Of a stretch of 64,000 bases of DNA, positions 18,090 to 27,041 are shown one piece after another (the stretch's first letter is position 1; every line of letters begins with the position of its first letter). The position numbers and the translations under genes are program-made. This stretch comes from Micromonospora sp. H61 (GTDB lineage Bacteria; Actinomycetota; Actinomycetes; Mycobacteriales; Micromonosporaceae): the NCBI RefSeq assembly GCF_018070325.1, contig NZ_JAGPXY010000001.1, forward strand, positions 124,001-188,000. The letters are read 5' to 3'. The notes below the pieces were generated by a model. That model saw nothing but the letters and a program-made list of their open reading frames with translations. It ran no database searches and had not been told where the DNA came from.

Positions 18090-19315
18090 CAGGCCACCGG
18101 CATGCCGAGCAGACCCCGCACCAACATGCCCCGCTTCCACTCCAGCTCGGCTTCCGGTACGGCGAGCCGCAGTCCGGGCAGGCGGGTCACGAGGGTGGCG
18201 ACGGCGACCTGCAACTCCATGCGGGCCAACTGCGCGCCGACGCAGTGGTGTACGCCGTGCCCGAAGCCCAGGTGCGGGTTCTGCTCGCGATCGAGATCCA
18301 GCCGGTCCGGGTCGGCGAAGACCGTACCGTCCCGGTTCGCCGATGACAGTGAGCCGAGAACCGGCTCACCTGCCCGGACCAGAACACCGCCGACTTCGAC
18401 GTCCTCCTTGGCGTACCGGGCGAAGGAGGAGCCGACGCCGAGCGGCACGTACCGCAGCAGTTCCTCGACCGCGGCCGGCACCAGCGACGGGTCGGCCCGC
18501 AGCCGAGCGAGCTGGCCCGGATTCTGCAGCAGCACGTAGACGAAGTTGGGGATCTGGGTCACCGTGGTCTCGTGGCCGGCCGCGAGCAGCCCTCCGGCCA
18601 GCTCCACCAGCTCGGCCTCGCTGAGCCGATCCTGATTCTCGTCGCGGGCCCGCACCAACGCGCCGAGCAGGTCGTCGATCCCCGGCTCGCGGCGGCGCTC
18701 GGCGACCAGATCACCGATGTAGCCCCAGAGACTGTTCAGGTACTCCTGGATCGTCTCCATGGGCAGGGAGGTGGTCGAGACGATCGCCTCGGACCAGATG
18801 TGGAAGCGGTCGCGGTCGGCGTACGGGACCCCGAGCAGCTCGCAGATCACCTGGATCGGCAGCGGCGTGGCGACGTGTTCCACCAGGTCGGCCGGAGGAC
18901 CGAGCCGGACCATGTCGTCGACCAGCGCGTCGGCGATCTCCTGGGTTCGGGGTCGCAGCGCCTCTACCCGACGTGCCGTGAACGCCTTCGCCACCAACCG
19001 GCGCAGCCGAGTGTGATCGGGCGGGTCCAGGGTCAGCATGCCGCTGTACTGCTGGCGTGGGGTGAGCCTGGGCTCGTCGCGCTGGACGGCCGGGGCGCGG
19101 CCGAACCGCACGTCGCCGAGGACCGTACGGACGTCCTCGTACCGGGTGGCGAGCCACGCCTCCTCGCCGTAGGGGAGCTTCACCCGGGTCATCGGCTCGT
19201 TCTCGCGCAGCTCGCCGTAGGTCGGATCGACGACGAGGCGGTCGGGCACACTGAACGGGTACGACCGGGCCGGCGGAACGGTTCGGCTCTCGGTGGTCTG
19301 CGCGCTCTCCGTCAT
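18086..19315 (-). CDS. Cytochrome P450 monooxygenase (CYP105-like class)
   Basis: A 409-residue soluble bacterial P450. It shows the I-helix oxygen-binding motif AGHETT, the ExxR motif in VEELLRY, and the haem-ligand loop FGHGVHHCVG with Cys358. The order P450 then 3Fe-4S ferredoxin is that of CYP105-type systems, which hydroxylate xenobiotics and natural products. The substrate cannot be read from the sequence, and no biosynthetic cluster surrounds it. The start at 19315 (MTESAQTTES) has AAGGGA 7 nt upstream; a further upstream in-frame ATG at 19408 adds 31 unlikely residues. It is probably transcribed from its own promoter in 19316-19544. Confidence 0.9.
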   Translation of the reverse strand: MTESAQTTESRTVPPARSYPFSVPDRLVVDPTYGELRENEPMTRVKLPYGEEAWLATRYEDVRTVLGDVRFGRAPAVQRDEPRLTPRQQYSGMLTLDPPDHTRLRRLVAKAFTARRVEALRPRTQEIADALVDDMVRLGPPADLVEHVATPLPIQVICELLGVPYADRDRFHIWSEAIVSTTSLPMETIQEYLNSLWGYIGDLVAERRREPGIDDLLGALVRARDENQDRLSEAELVELAGGLLAAGHETTVTQIPNFVYVLLQNPGQLARLRADPSLVPAAVEELLRYVPLGVGSSFARYAKEDVEVGGVLVRAGEPVLGSLSSANRDGTVFADPDRLDLDREQNPHLGFGHGVHHCVGAQLARMELQVAVATLVTRLPGLRLAVPEAELEWKRGMLVRGLLGMPVAW

Positions 19316-19544
19316 CCGGGTTCCCTTCGTCGAGACGGCGTGATCCTCAGGCCGGCACCAGATTCGTCCGGCGCCGGACTGCCAGCGTCCAGGACGAACG
19401 GACAGCACACATCAACGCTCAGTAGTCTGTCGATGTCGGATCGTAGCGGGAGGCATCGATGATCGCCATGGAGGCCGGTCCGCCGCCGGGGTGCGGCAGC
19501 AAAGCCGCCCCCCGGCAGGGACGTTCATCGGGACTGGCCCCGGA

Positions 19545-20318
19545 TCAGCAGCCGAGCCGCTTGCTCGAAAGGGCGATGTCGTCGATCCAGAGATCAAACT
19601 CGCCCGGTGTCGTGCCGCCCTGGTAAAGCTGCCAGCCGATCTTCACCGTGTCGACCGTCGGGAGGACGAAGGGAACATCGTTGCCACCGTGGTCGCTCGT
19701 GGAGGCGGTCAGCTCCGGGTTCGCCACGCCATCGATCCACACCGCGACGCGGTTGTCCGCCGCGTCGATCTTCCACTCGAAGCATTGCCAGGTGTCCTCG
19801 ACGACCGGGGCGGACTCCCGCCAGTTGGTCCAGTCGCCGGTCGGACCGCCGTCGGCGCCAACCCCCCAGAAGGTTCCGGGAACCGTTGGCGCGTACTGCC
19901 CACCGATCGGACGGACGACCTCCGCGCTGCCGGTGCCGGTCGCTTCCACCAGCGTGAAGTGCGCCCAGTCCGGGGCCGTGGGGAAGGCGTCGACGCGCAG
20001 GCGCATGCGGCCGTAGAAGCGGTTGCCCGGCGCGGCGAAGTCGTCGACGCGCAGGAAGGCGCGTCCGTTGTCGACGGTGTGGACGTGCAGCACCTGGTTG
20101 CCACGACGGGCACGTTCGACGGTGAGCGTGCCGTTCCGGGTGTCGACGCCCCAGTTCACCGTGCTGGGCCCCCCGGGAGGCAGTCGCTCGAAGTCCTCAC
20201 AGAAAAGCAGGCCACGCGGGCACGAGGGCGGGGAGGCCCCCGCTGCGCCGGCCGGAACGCTGCCGACTGCGGCGCCGAGGATCAGGGCGGCGCTGAACAC
20301 CGCGAGAAATCTGCGCAC
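19545..20318 (-). CDS. Secreted Cip1-like protein
   Basis: About 257 residues with a Sec signal peptide (RRFLAVFSAALILGAAVGSV, cleavage near AGA-AG). The mature part is a jelly-roll-like domain resembling fungal Cip1 (cellulose-induced protein) and related polysaccharide-lyase-fold proteins; motifs are FCEDFE, HFTLVEA, WQCFEWKID and FDLWIDDIAL. The biochemical role of this family is poorly defined; some members are glucuronan lyases. It sits head to head with a GH44 endoglucanase, supporting a plant-polymer role. GGAGG touches an ATG at 20324 but lies 6 nt before the GTG at 20318, so I prefer the GTG. Confidence 0.75.
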   Translation of the reverse strand: MRRFLAVFSAALILGAAVGSVPAGAAGASPPSCPRGLLFCEDFERLPPGGPSTVNWGVDTRNGTLTVERARRGNQVLHVHTVDNGRAFLRVDDFAAPGNRFYGRMRLRVDAFPTAPDWAHFTLVEATGTGSAEVVRPIGGQYAPTVPGTFWGVGADGGPTGDWTNWRESAPVVEDTWQCFEWKIDAADNRVAVWIDGVANPELTASTSDHGGNDVPFVLPTVDTVKIGWQLYQGGTTPGEFDLWIDDIALSSKRLGC

Positions 20319-20620
20319 TGTCATCCTCCAAGACGGCTGGTTCCCGCCACAGGGGCCGGGCCAGCAGGAACTTTCCGGCCGTGCGACGCTGAGATGCTCC
20401 CGCTCGCACCGTTGCGGCGCGGTTGCCTCCGCACTGCGGCGATCCGGGCTGTTCCGGCACCACCGCATCAGGCACAACCACATTGACGGGCGTCATTATA
20501 TGTGACGCTTGCATTCGGTCGGCCAGCAGTGGACCACCCTGCGGCGTTGACTCGGAGCCAGGAAAGCGCAACGCTGTGGAAGCGCTCCCATCGTCGAGCT
20601 CCTCTGCGAAAGGAATGCTC
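20319..20620. promoter_or_regulatory. Divergent control region between the Cip1-like and GH44 genes
   Basis: About 300 bases holding the promoters of both divergent genes. It contains the CebR-like operator at 20577-20590 and a perfect 6-bp inverted repeat, GCGTCA at 20490-20495 and TGACGC at 20503-20508, around an AT-rich spacer. That AT-rich centre (TTATATG) is unusual in this GC-rich DNA and may be part of a promoter or operator. Confidence 0.5.
20577..20590. promoter_or_regulatory. CebR-like operator
   Basis: TGGAAGCGCTCCCA differs at one position from the 14-bp palindrome TGGGAGCGCTCCCA known as the binding site of the cellobiose-responsive repressor CebR in streptomycetes. It lies about 30 nt before the GH44 start, where a repressor would block transcription. 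The cebR gene itself is not in the window. Confidence 0.8.
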
Positions 20621-22891
20621 GTGCGTCCCACCACAGCTCTACTTCCGGTCGTGCTCGCCACGGCCCTCGGCGGTCTGGCCCTGCCGGAGCCCGCCCTGGC
20701 CGCGGCCGGCCCGGCGCTGGCCGTGGACACCACTGCCGCCCGGCACCAGATCAGCCCGTACGTCTACGGCATGAACTTCGCCGACCAGGCTCTCGCCCGC
20801 GACCTGCGGCTGCCGGTGCACCGCTACGGCGGCAACGCCACCACCCGCTACAACTTCCGAGCCGACACCACCAACCGCGCGTCGGACTGGTACTTCGAGA
20901 ACATCCCCAACGACAACCCGAGTCCGGCCGACCTTCCGGAGGGCTCGGAGACCGACCGGTTCGTGCAGGAGAACAAGGCCAACGGCGCCGCCACTGTCAT
21001 GACACTGCCTCTGCTCGGCTGGATCGCCAAGGACCGGTCGCGGGCGTGTGGCTTCAGTGTCGCCAAGTACGGCCCACAGCAGTCCACCGACCAGTGGGCA
21101 CCGGACTGCGGCAACGGCATAAAGCCGGACGGGTCACCTGTCACCGGCAACGATCCGGAGGACACCAGCGTCGCCGTGGGTCCGGAGTACGCCACAGACT
21201 TCGTCAACCACCTCAAGGGGCAGTTCGGCGCCGCCGCCGACGGCGGGGTCCAGTTCTACAACCTGGACAACGAGCCGGACCTGTGGCACTCCACCCACCG
21301 CGACGTCCGCCCGGCCGGGCTGGGCTACGACGAGCTACGCGACCGCACCTACGAGTACGCCGCCGCGATCAAGGCTGCCGACCCCGGCGCGAAGACGCTC
21401 GGTCCCGTCGGCTGGGGCCTGAACTCGATCCTCTATTCGGGCCTCGACCAGGACACCTGCTCGCGCACCGGCTGCTGGTCGAACCCGCCGGACAAGGCCG
21501 CGCACGGCGGCCAGGACCTCGGCCCGTGGTACCTGGACCGGATGCGCGAGTACGAGCAGCAGCACGGCACACGCATCCTCGACTACTTCGACGTCCACCT
21601 CTACCCGCAGCAGTCCGGCGTACTGGGCGAAGCGGCCGGCGACGCCGACACCCAGGCGCTGCGACTGCGCTCGACCCGCCAACTCTGGGACCCGACCTAC
21701 GTGGACGAGAGCTGGATCAACAGTCCGGTCCGGTACATCCCGCGCCTACGCGAGCTGGTCGACCAGCACTACCCGGGCACGAAGGTCGCGATGACCGAGT
21801 ACAACTGGGGCGGCCACGGGTCGCTCAACGGCGCGCTCGCCCAGGCTGACGTCCTCGGCATCTTCGGCCGCGAAGGGCTCGACCTGGCCACCCTCTGGAC
21901 CGCACCCGAGGCCGACCAGCCGGTGGCCAACGCCTTCCGCGTCTACCGCAACTACGACGGCAAGGGCGGCGCGTTCGGCGAGACCTCCGTCCAGGCGACC
22001 AGCGCCGACCAGGGCAAACTGGCCGTGTACGCCGCCGAGCGGAGCGCCGACAAGGCCCTCACAGTGGTCGTCATCAACAAGACCGGCGACGACCTCACCA
22101 GCCCGGTCGCCCTCACCGGCGCCTCCGCCAGCACCGCTCAGGTCTACCGTTACAGCGGAGCGGACCTCGCCGGCGTCGTGCGGGAGGCAGACCAGCCGGT
22201 GACCACCGGCGGCCTCACTGCCACCTTCCCGGCCAACTCGATCACCCACCTGGTGCTGCCGCGCGACACCACGCCCGGCGACACCCAGGCGCCGACCGCC
22301 CCGGGCAAGCCGACCGCCGGCACGATCACCGGCGACAGCATCTCGCTGGCCTGGACGCCGTCCACCGACGACACCGCCGTCACCGGCTACGACGTGCACC
22401 GGGTCGACACCGCCGGGACCGTGAAGGTGGGCAACGCCACCGGCACCACGTACACCGTGACCGGGCTGACACCGGACACCCCGTACACCTTCGTGGTGAC
22501 CGCCCGCGACGCGGCGGGCAACGTCTCGGCGGCCTCCCCCGGCCTGACCGTACGGACCGCGCCCACCGCCCCGACCGTCCGCTGCACGGTCGGCTACACG
22601 GCGAACAGTTGGCCGGGCGGCTTCACCGCGACCGTGACGATCAAGAACACCGGCACCACCGCGATCGACGGCTGGAAACTCGCCTTCGACTTCCCCACCA
22701 CCGGCCAGAAGGTCGGCCAGGGCTGGTCGGCCACCTGGAAACAGAACGGAACGAGCGTCACCGCCGACAGCATGAGTTGGAACGGCAGACTCGCCTCCGG
22801 CGCGTCCACCAGCACTGGCTTCAACGGCACGTGGAGCGGCACCAATCCGGCGCCAACCGCCTTCAACCTCAACGGTCAACGCTGCGGGTGA
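20621..22891 (+). CDS. Secreted GH44 endoglucanase/xyloglucanase with FN3 and CBM2
   Basis: A 756-residue secreted glycoside hydrolase. After a signal peptide (to about residue 29) comes a GH44 TIM-barrel domain (about 35-550) with the acid/base Glu218 in NLDNEP and the nucleophile Glu393 in MTEYNWGG. A fibronectin type III module (about 557-646) and a C-terminal CBM2 cellulose-binding module (about 655-755, bounded by two cysteines and with exposed tryptophans) follow. GH44 enzymes cut internal beta-1,4 bonds in cellulose, xyloglucan or mannan. AAAGGA touches the ATG at 20615 and lies 6 nt before the GTG at 20621, so I chose the GTG. A CebR-like operator lies just upstream, predicting induction by cello-oligosaccharides. 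Confidence 0.93.
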   Translation: MRPTTALLPVVLATALGGLALPEPALAAAGPALAVDTTAARHQISPYVYGMNFADQALARDLRLPVHRYGGNATTRYNFRADTTNRASDWYFENIPNDNPSPADLPEGSETDRFVQENKANGAATVMTLPLLGWIAKDRSRACGFSVAKYGPQQSTDQWAPDCGNGIKPDGSPVTGNDPEDTSVAVGPEYATDFVNHLKGQFGAAADGGVQFYNLDNEPDLWHSTHRDVRPAGLGYDELRDRTYEYAAAIKAADPGAKTLGPVGWGLNSILYSGLDQDTCSRTGCWSNPPDKAAHGGQDLGPWYLDRMREYEQQHGTRILDYFDVHLYPQQSGVLGEAAGDADTQALRLRSTRQLWDPTYVDESWINSPVRYIPRLRELVDQHYPGTKVAMTEYNWGGHGSLNGALAQADVLGIFGREGLDLATLWTAPEADQPVANAFRVYRNYDGKGGAFGETSVQATSADQGKLAVYAAERSADKALTVVVINKTGDDLTSPVALTGASASTAQVYRYSGADLAGVVREADQPVTTGGLTATFPANSITHLVLPRDTTPGDTQAPTAPGKPTAGTITGDSISLAWTPSTDDTAVTGYDVHRVDTAGTVKVGNATGTTYTVTGLTPDTPYTFVVTARDAAGNVSAASPGLTVRTAPTAPTVRCTVGYTANSWPGGFTATVTIKNTGTTAIDGWKLAFDFPTTGQKVGQGWSATWKQNGTSVTADSMSWNGRLASGASTSTGFNGTWSGTNPAPTAFNLNGQRCG

Positions 22892-22916
22892 GCTGAGAAC
22901 CCTCCACTCCGTATCG

Positions 22917-22960
22917 GAGCGAGGGGCCGGGGCGCAGCGGCACCCCGGCCCCCCTCGCTC
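22917..22960 (+). terminator. Strong terminator after the GH44 gene
   Basis: GAGCGAGGGGCCGGGGCG pairs with CACCCCGGCCCCCCTCGCTC across a short loop, with one bulge. It starts 25 nt after the stop codon. Confidence 0.85.
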
Positions 22961-22979
22961 GCGCGCCTACAGCGCCGCC

Positions 22980-23108
22980 GTGGTCGTCCGCCAAGCCGAT
23001 GCCGCCTACCGGCTACTCGCCGCTCTGACCGACCCCGCGAATTCGAACGTGCTCGCCCCGGCGACACTCGATGCGCTGCGTCAGTTCGTGAGGTGCGGCG
23101 CCAGGTAG
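22980..23108 (+). pseudogene. Possible short gene remnant (42 codons)
   Basis: A GTG-initiated frame directly behind the terminator encodes a natural-looking peptide (AAYRLLAALTDPAN, LAPATLDALRQFV). It has no upstream partner or ribosome-binding site. It may be the tail of a lost gene; equally it may be chance. Confidence 0.2.
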
Positions 23109-23121
23109 ACGAGGCCCACGC

Positions 23122-23856
23122 TCAAGACCCCTTTCCCCGTTCCCGGTGGGCCCTCGCCCTGCTCGGGGTGCAGCAGCCGTCAGTACAGCCGGACCCGGTG
23201 GGTTCGCGCGGCACCGTGACCGGAGCGCAGCAGGTGCCGCCACGCCAGGCTTCCCGGCCTTCCTTGACCGCGACTGCGGCGATGACCAGCGCGGCGGCCG
23301 AGTCGGCCCACCACCAGCCGAACAGCGAGTTGACTGCCAATCCGAGGAGCAGGACGGCGGACAGGTATGTGCACAGCAGGGTCTGTTTCGAGTCGGCGAC
23401 CGCGGAGGCGGAGCCGAGTTCGCGGCCGGCGCGCCGTTGCGCGGCGGACAGGATCGGCATGACCGCCAGCGACACGGCCGCGAGCAGCAGGCCGACCGTG
23501 GAGTGCTCGGGGCGCTCGGTGCCGAGCAGCGCGCGTACGGACTCGACGCTGACGTAGCCGGCGAGGGCGAAGAACGAGATGGCGATGATGCGCAGGGCGG
23601 TGCGTTCGCGGCGTTCGTGGTTGGCGCCGGAGAACTGCCACGCCACCGCGGCGGCCGAGGCGACTTCGATGATCGAGTCGAGGCCGAAGCCGATCAGCGC
23701 GGTCGACGAGGCGATCGTCCCCGCGCTGATCGCCACTGTCGCCTCGATGAGGTTGTAGCTGATGGTCACGGCCACGAACAGCCGTACCCGACGGATCAAC
23801 ACCGTCCGTCGCGCCGACGGCGGTCCAGCGGCCAACGGCATGAGCGGCAGGCTCAT
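23122..23856 (-). CDS. Cation diffusion facilitator-family metal efflux protein
   Basis: A 244-residue membrane protein of the CDF-like 'cation transporter' type, about five to six helices, with LIGFGLDSIIEVASA and the later ADSAAALVIAAVAV in place of the two (H/D)xxxD zinc sites. The C-terminus is unusually rich in cysteine (GGTCCAPV and GCTDGCCTPS), suggesting binding of a soft metal. Its ATG at 23856 overlaps the regulator's TGA as TGATG, so it is co-translated with the CmtR-like repressor. By that pairing it should export cadmium or lead, possibly zinc, from the cytoplasm. Confidence 0.85.
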   Translation of the reverse strand: MSLPLMPLAAGPPSARRTVLIRRVRLFVAVTISYNLIEATVAISAGTIASSTALIGFGLDSIIEVASAAAVAWQFSGANHERRERTALRIIAISFFALAGYVSVESVRALLGTERPEHSTVGLLLAAVSLAVMPILSAAQRRAGRELGSASAVADSKQTLLCTYLSAVLLLGLAVNSLFGWWWADSAAALVIAAVAVKEGREAWRGGTCCAPVTVPREPTGSGCTDGCCTPSRARAHRERGKGS

Positions 23857-24203
23857 CAGCAACAGCCCTCGGTTTCGGCGCTCGGGCAGGCGGCCGGGTC
23901 GACCGCGAGGACGAGACCGAGGAGATCCCCCAGGGCATGGGCGAGGCGCGCGTCGGCGAGTTCGTAGCGCGACCGGCGACCCTCGGGTACGGCGACGACA
24001 AGGCCGCAGCCACGCAGACAGGCCAGGTGGTTGGACAGGTTCTGCCTGCTCGTGCCCAGCAGGTCGGCGAGGTCTGCCGGATAGCCGGGGCCTTCGCGCA
24101 GCGCGAGCAGGAGCCGGGCTCGGACCGGGTCGGACAAGGCGTGACCGAAGCGAGCCAGGACCTGCCCGTGCGTCAACGTCTCCACCACACGACAGTACAT
24201 CAT
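23856..24203 (-). CDS. cmtR: CmtR-type ArsR/SmtB metal sensor
   Basis: A 115-residue winged-helix repressor. In mycobacterial CmtR, Cd(II)/Pb(II) binds Cys57 and Cys61 of one chain and Cys102 of the other. Here Cys62 and Cys66 (ACLRGCG, in the recognition helix) and Cys106 (PAACPS) keep this spacing, offset by about five residues. The C-terminus ends in an extra Cys-Cys pair. The helix-turn-helix is TSRQNLSNHLACL. It heads a two-gene operon with the efflux protein and should repress it until metal binds. Two adjacent ATG codons (24203, 24200) are possible starts; only a weak ribosome-binding site is visible. The gene symbol rests on the ligand pattern. Confidence 0.85.
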   Translation of the reverse strand: MMYCRVVETLTHGQVLARFGHALSDPVRARLLLALREGPGYPADLADLLGTSRQNLSNHLACLRGCGLVVAVPEGRRSRYELADARLAHALGDLLGLVLAVDPAACPSAETEGCC

Positions 24204-24257
24204 CCACTGAATTAACGCGATGCTGAACTATAAGTAGCCGTCGTGCGCCTGCGATGT

Positions 24258-24566
24258 TCAGGCCGAGTGCTCGGCGTGGTGCAGCACCTCCGTGATGAGT
24301 CGCCTGGTGGCCTCCCCCTGCAGCGTGTAGGTGACCTCTCGCCCGCGACGCTTGCGCCGGATCAACCGGGCCTCCTTGAGATACCGCAGGTGGCGGGCAA
24401 TGAGCGTCGAGTCCGCGGACATCGCCTCCGCCAGCGAGGCCGGCGTCTGTTCGCCGTCCTGCAGCAGCACGAGAATATGGATCCGGTGCTCGTACGCCAT
24501 GGCGCGCAGCACGACCACCGCGCGGTCCAGGGCGCGCCTCGTCTCGTCGAGGGGTGCGGTGCTCAT
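24258..24566 (-). CDS. ArsR-family regulator in the zinc import operon
   Basis: A 102-residue winged-helix protein (MAYEHRIHILVLLQDG, then the recognition region SADSTLIARHLRYLKEA). It has no cysteines, but has His residues at the C-terminus (EVLHHAEHSA) resembling the alpha-5 site of zinc-sensing SmtB/CzrA-type members. Its ATG overlaps the stop of the second permease gene as ATGA, so it is made together with the importer. It may sense incoming metal and repress this operon, or control the neighbouring efflux genes. The target is not shown by the sequence. Confidence 0.8.
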   Translation of the reverse strand: MSTAPLDETRRALDRAVVVLRAMAYEHRIHILVLLQDGEQTPASLAEAMSADSTLIARHLRYLKEARLIRRKRRGREVTYTLQGEATRRLITEVLHHAEHSA

Positions 24567-25402
24567 GCGGGGAACGCCCGCAGGCGGGCGGTCGCCGTGG
24601 GCCGGGATCTGACCAGCCGGGCCAGCACTGTCGACAGGGCCAGGATCGCGGTGGCGGTCAGGGTGATGCTCGCGCCGGCGGCGACGTCCCAGCGGCTCGA
24701 CGCGTACAGGCCGCCGAGCCCGCTGAGAGCGCCCAACGTGACGGCCAGGGCGGTGATGATGCTCAGCCGGTGCGACCACTGGCGCGCCGCCGCCGCCGGT
24801 GCCACTATGAGGGCGAGGGCGAGGATCGTGCCGATCGCCGGGACGATCGTCACGACCGCCACCTGGATGACGAGCAACAGCACGACATCCCAGACACCGG
24901 TCGCGAAGCCGGCCGCCTGTGCGCCGGCCCGGTCGAAGCCGGTGTAGCGCAGTGGACGGGCGCAGACCAGCAGGACGGCCGCGACGACGACGAGCGCCAC
25001 CGCGGTGGTCACGAGATCCTGCGGACTGACCGTGAGGATCGATCCGACGAGGAACGATGTCAGGTCTCGGCTGAAGCCGCTCTGGGTGGCGACGAGCCCG
25101 GCGCCGAGCGCGAAGCCACCGGAGAGCATGACGCCGGTCGCCGCAGCCGTGTTCTGGCTTCGGTGGCGGCTGAGCGCGGCGACGCCCAGCGCGACGATCG
25201 CCCCCGCGACCACGCCGCCGATGACGATGTTGACGCCGATGATGGAGGCGGCCACCACCCCGGGGAACGTCGCATGGGTCAGTGCCATGGTGAAGAAGGA
25301 CAGCCGGCGAAGCACGACGTGAACGCCGACGAGTCCGGCGAGCGCGCCGGCGAGCAGCACCTCGGCCGTGGCCCGGTGCAGCGCGTCATCCCACCAGTTC
25401 AT
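24563..25402 (-). CDS. Zinc/manganese-type ABC importer permease (second copy)
   Basis: A 279-residue ABC-3 family permease (ZnuB/MntB type), about eight helices, with the family phrases ALTHATFPGVV and GTILALALIVAPAAAA. It overlaps the preceding permease gene by 17 nt and the following regulator by 4 nt. Two different permeases in one operon suggest a heterodimeric membrane channel, as in some manganese/zinc importers. Confidence 0.9.
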   Translation of the reverse strand: MNWWDDALHRATAEVLLAGALAGLVGVHVVLRRLSFFTMALTHATFPGVVAASIIGVNIVIGGVVAGAIVALGVAALSRHRSQNTAAATGVMLSGGFALGAGLVATQSGFSRDLTSFLVGSILTVSPQDLVTTAVALVVVAAVLLVCARPLRYTGFDRAGAQAAGFATGVWDVVLLLVIQVAVVTIVPAIGTILALALIVAPAAAARQWSHRLSIITALAVTLGALSGLGGLYASSRWDVAAGASITLTATAILALSTVLARLVRSRPTATARLRAFPA

Positions 25403-26273
25403 GCGGGGACCTCCTTGCGTCGGAGACGATCCGCCCGCGGTTGTGCCTCGACCGCAGCGCTCCCAGCGGGAGCAGCAGCAGGTAGGCGAGCACGAGCAGC
25501 AGGACGACGGCGGAGGCCGAGGTCAGGGAGATGCCGTAGTCGACTGACGCCGTCCAACTGGCCAACAGACCGCCGTATGCGGCGACGAGGATGAGGACGG
25601 TGCCGATCACCGCCATCAGCGACAGGCGTGTGGTGAGCATGCGGGCGGCTGCGGCCGGCACGATGAGCAGCGCCACCACCAGGATGGTGCCGACGGCGCG
25701 CACCGCGGCGACGACGACGAGCGCGACGATGATGTTGAGCAACAGATCGAGCCAGGCGACCCGGAAGCCGGCGGCGGCCGCTCCGGCCGGGTCGAAGGTC
25801 CGGAAGATCAGGGCGCGGGCACTGAAGAGCAGCAGCCCGAGGATGACGACCGCCAGCACGGCGGTCTCCGCGATCTGGCGCGGCGTCACCGTCAGAATGC
25901 GCCCGAAGAGGAACGAGGTCAGATCCGCGGTGTACGAGGAGCGCCGCGACACGAGCACCACGCCGATCGAGAACATCGCGGTGAGCACCACGGCGGTGGA
26001 CGCGTCGTCGGACAGCGCCCCGCCTCGGCTGAGCAGTGTCAGCACCACAGCGGTCACGACGCCGGCGACCAGCGCCCCGACGACGATGCCCTCGATGCCC
26101 CCGGCCAGGAACCCGATGACGACGCCGGGAAACACTGTGTGCGTCAGCGCGTCGGAGACGAACGACAGGCGGCGGGCGAAGACGAAGACACTGACCGGTC
26201 CGCAGATGAGGGCGAGCAGCGCGAGCTCGGCCAGGGCGCGCCCCATGAACGGTACGGTGAACGGCTCGATCAC
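25386..26273 (-). CDS. Zinc/manganese-type ABC importer permease (first copy)
   Basis: A 295-residue ABC-3 family permease with DALTHTVFPGVV and GTILVVALLIVPAAAA, clearly related to the downstream permease but not a recent duplicate. The GTG start at 26273 overlaps the ATPase stop as GTGA; longer upstream readings are antisense noise from the ATPase gene. It pairs with the second permease, the ATPase and the lipoprotein receptor of this operon. Confidence 0.9.
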   Translation of the reverse strand: MIEPFTVPFMGRALAELALLALICGPVSVFVFARRLSFVSDALTHTVFPGVVIGFLAGGIEGIVVGALVAGVVTAVVLTLLSRGGALSDDASTAVVLTAMFSIGVVLVSRRSSYTADLTSFLFGRILTVTPRQIAETAVLAVVILGLLLFSARALIFRTFDPAGAAAAGFRVAWLDLLLNIIVALVVVAAVRAVGTILVVALLIVPAAAARMLTTRLSLMAVIGTVLILVAAYGGLLASWTASVDYGISLTSASAVVLLLVLAYLLLLPLGALRSRHNRGRIVSDARRSPHELVG

Positions 26274-27040
26274 GGTTCCACCAGCACTGTCCGGCCGTCT
26301 CTCAGCTCGACGGCGTGTCCGCCGTACGCCCGGCGCAGCGTATCGGCCGTCAACGTCTCGTCGGGCGGGCCGACCGCCCACTGTCGCCCGTTGAGCACGC
26401 AGACCGCGTCGGCGAGTTCGTGCGCGACCGTCAGGTCGTGGGTGCTCAGCACCAGGGTGGTCCCGACCGCGCTGAGTTCGCGAAGGACGGACACAATGGC
26501 TTCCTGACTCACCGCGTCGACGCCGTTGAACGGCTCGTCGAGCAGCAACAGCCGTGGTTCGGCGGCGATGGCGCGGGCGAGCAGGACCCGCTGGCGTTGG
26601 CCGCCGGAGAGCACGCCGAAGTGGGTCCTCGCGTGATCGGCGAGGCCGAGGCGGTCGAGCGCCTCGTGCACCGCTCGACGGTCGGCGTTGCGGGTGGGCC
26701 GCCACCAGCCGATTCGCCGGTAGCGGCCCATCATGACGACCTGGCCTGCGGTCACCGGGAAGTCGGCGTCGAGGGAGTCGGTCTGCGGGACGTATCCCGT
26801 GCGGGCCCGGGCCTGGGCCGGCGTACGCCCGAGCACGGTGGACGTGCCGGCGAGGACCGGCACCAGGCCGAGGATCGACTTGATCAGCGTGGACTTGCCG
26901 GCGCCGTTCGGTCCGATCAGGGCCAGGCGCTGCCCGGGGACCAGTTCGAGGTTGACGTCGGTGAGCACGGGCGTGCCGTGGTAGCCGACGCTCACCTCGG
27001 TGAAGCGAACGGCGGCGTCGGCCACCGCGACATCGTCCAT
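26270..27040 (-). CDS. ABC importer ATP-binding subunit (zinc type)
   Basis: A 256-residue ATPase with Walker A GPNGAGKST, signature LSGGQRQR, Walker B LLLLDEP and the H-loop STHD. The Q-loop context (GYVPQTDSLD) is typical of ZnuC/MntB-type ATPases. The ATG at 27040 lies 1 nt after the stop of the binding-protein gene. It energises uptake of metal delivered by that lipoprotein. Confidence 0.92.
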   Translation of the reverse strand: MDDVAVADAAVRFTEVSVGYHGTPVLTDVNLELVPGQRLALIGPNGAGKSTLIKSILGLVPVLAGTSTVLGRTPAQARARTGYVPQTDSLDADFPVTAGQVVMMGRYRRIGWWRPTRNADRRAVHEALDRLGLADHARTHFGVLSGGQRQRVLLARAIAAEPRLLLLDEPFNGVDAVSQEAIVSVLRELSAVGTTLVLSTHDLTVAHELADAVCVLNGRQWAVGPPDETLTADTLRRAYGGHAVELRDGRTVLVEP

Positions 27041-27041
27041 G

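Noticed and set aside
23013..23243. Possible small minus-strand gene downstream of the efflux protein.
   Set aside because: Low-complexity Arg/Ala/Pro composition, no start signal, and partly inside the coding sequence of the efflux gene.
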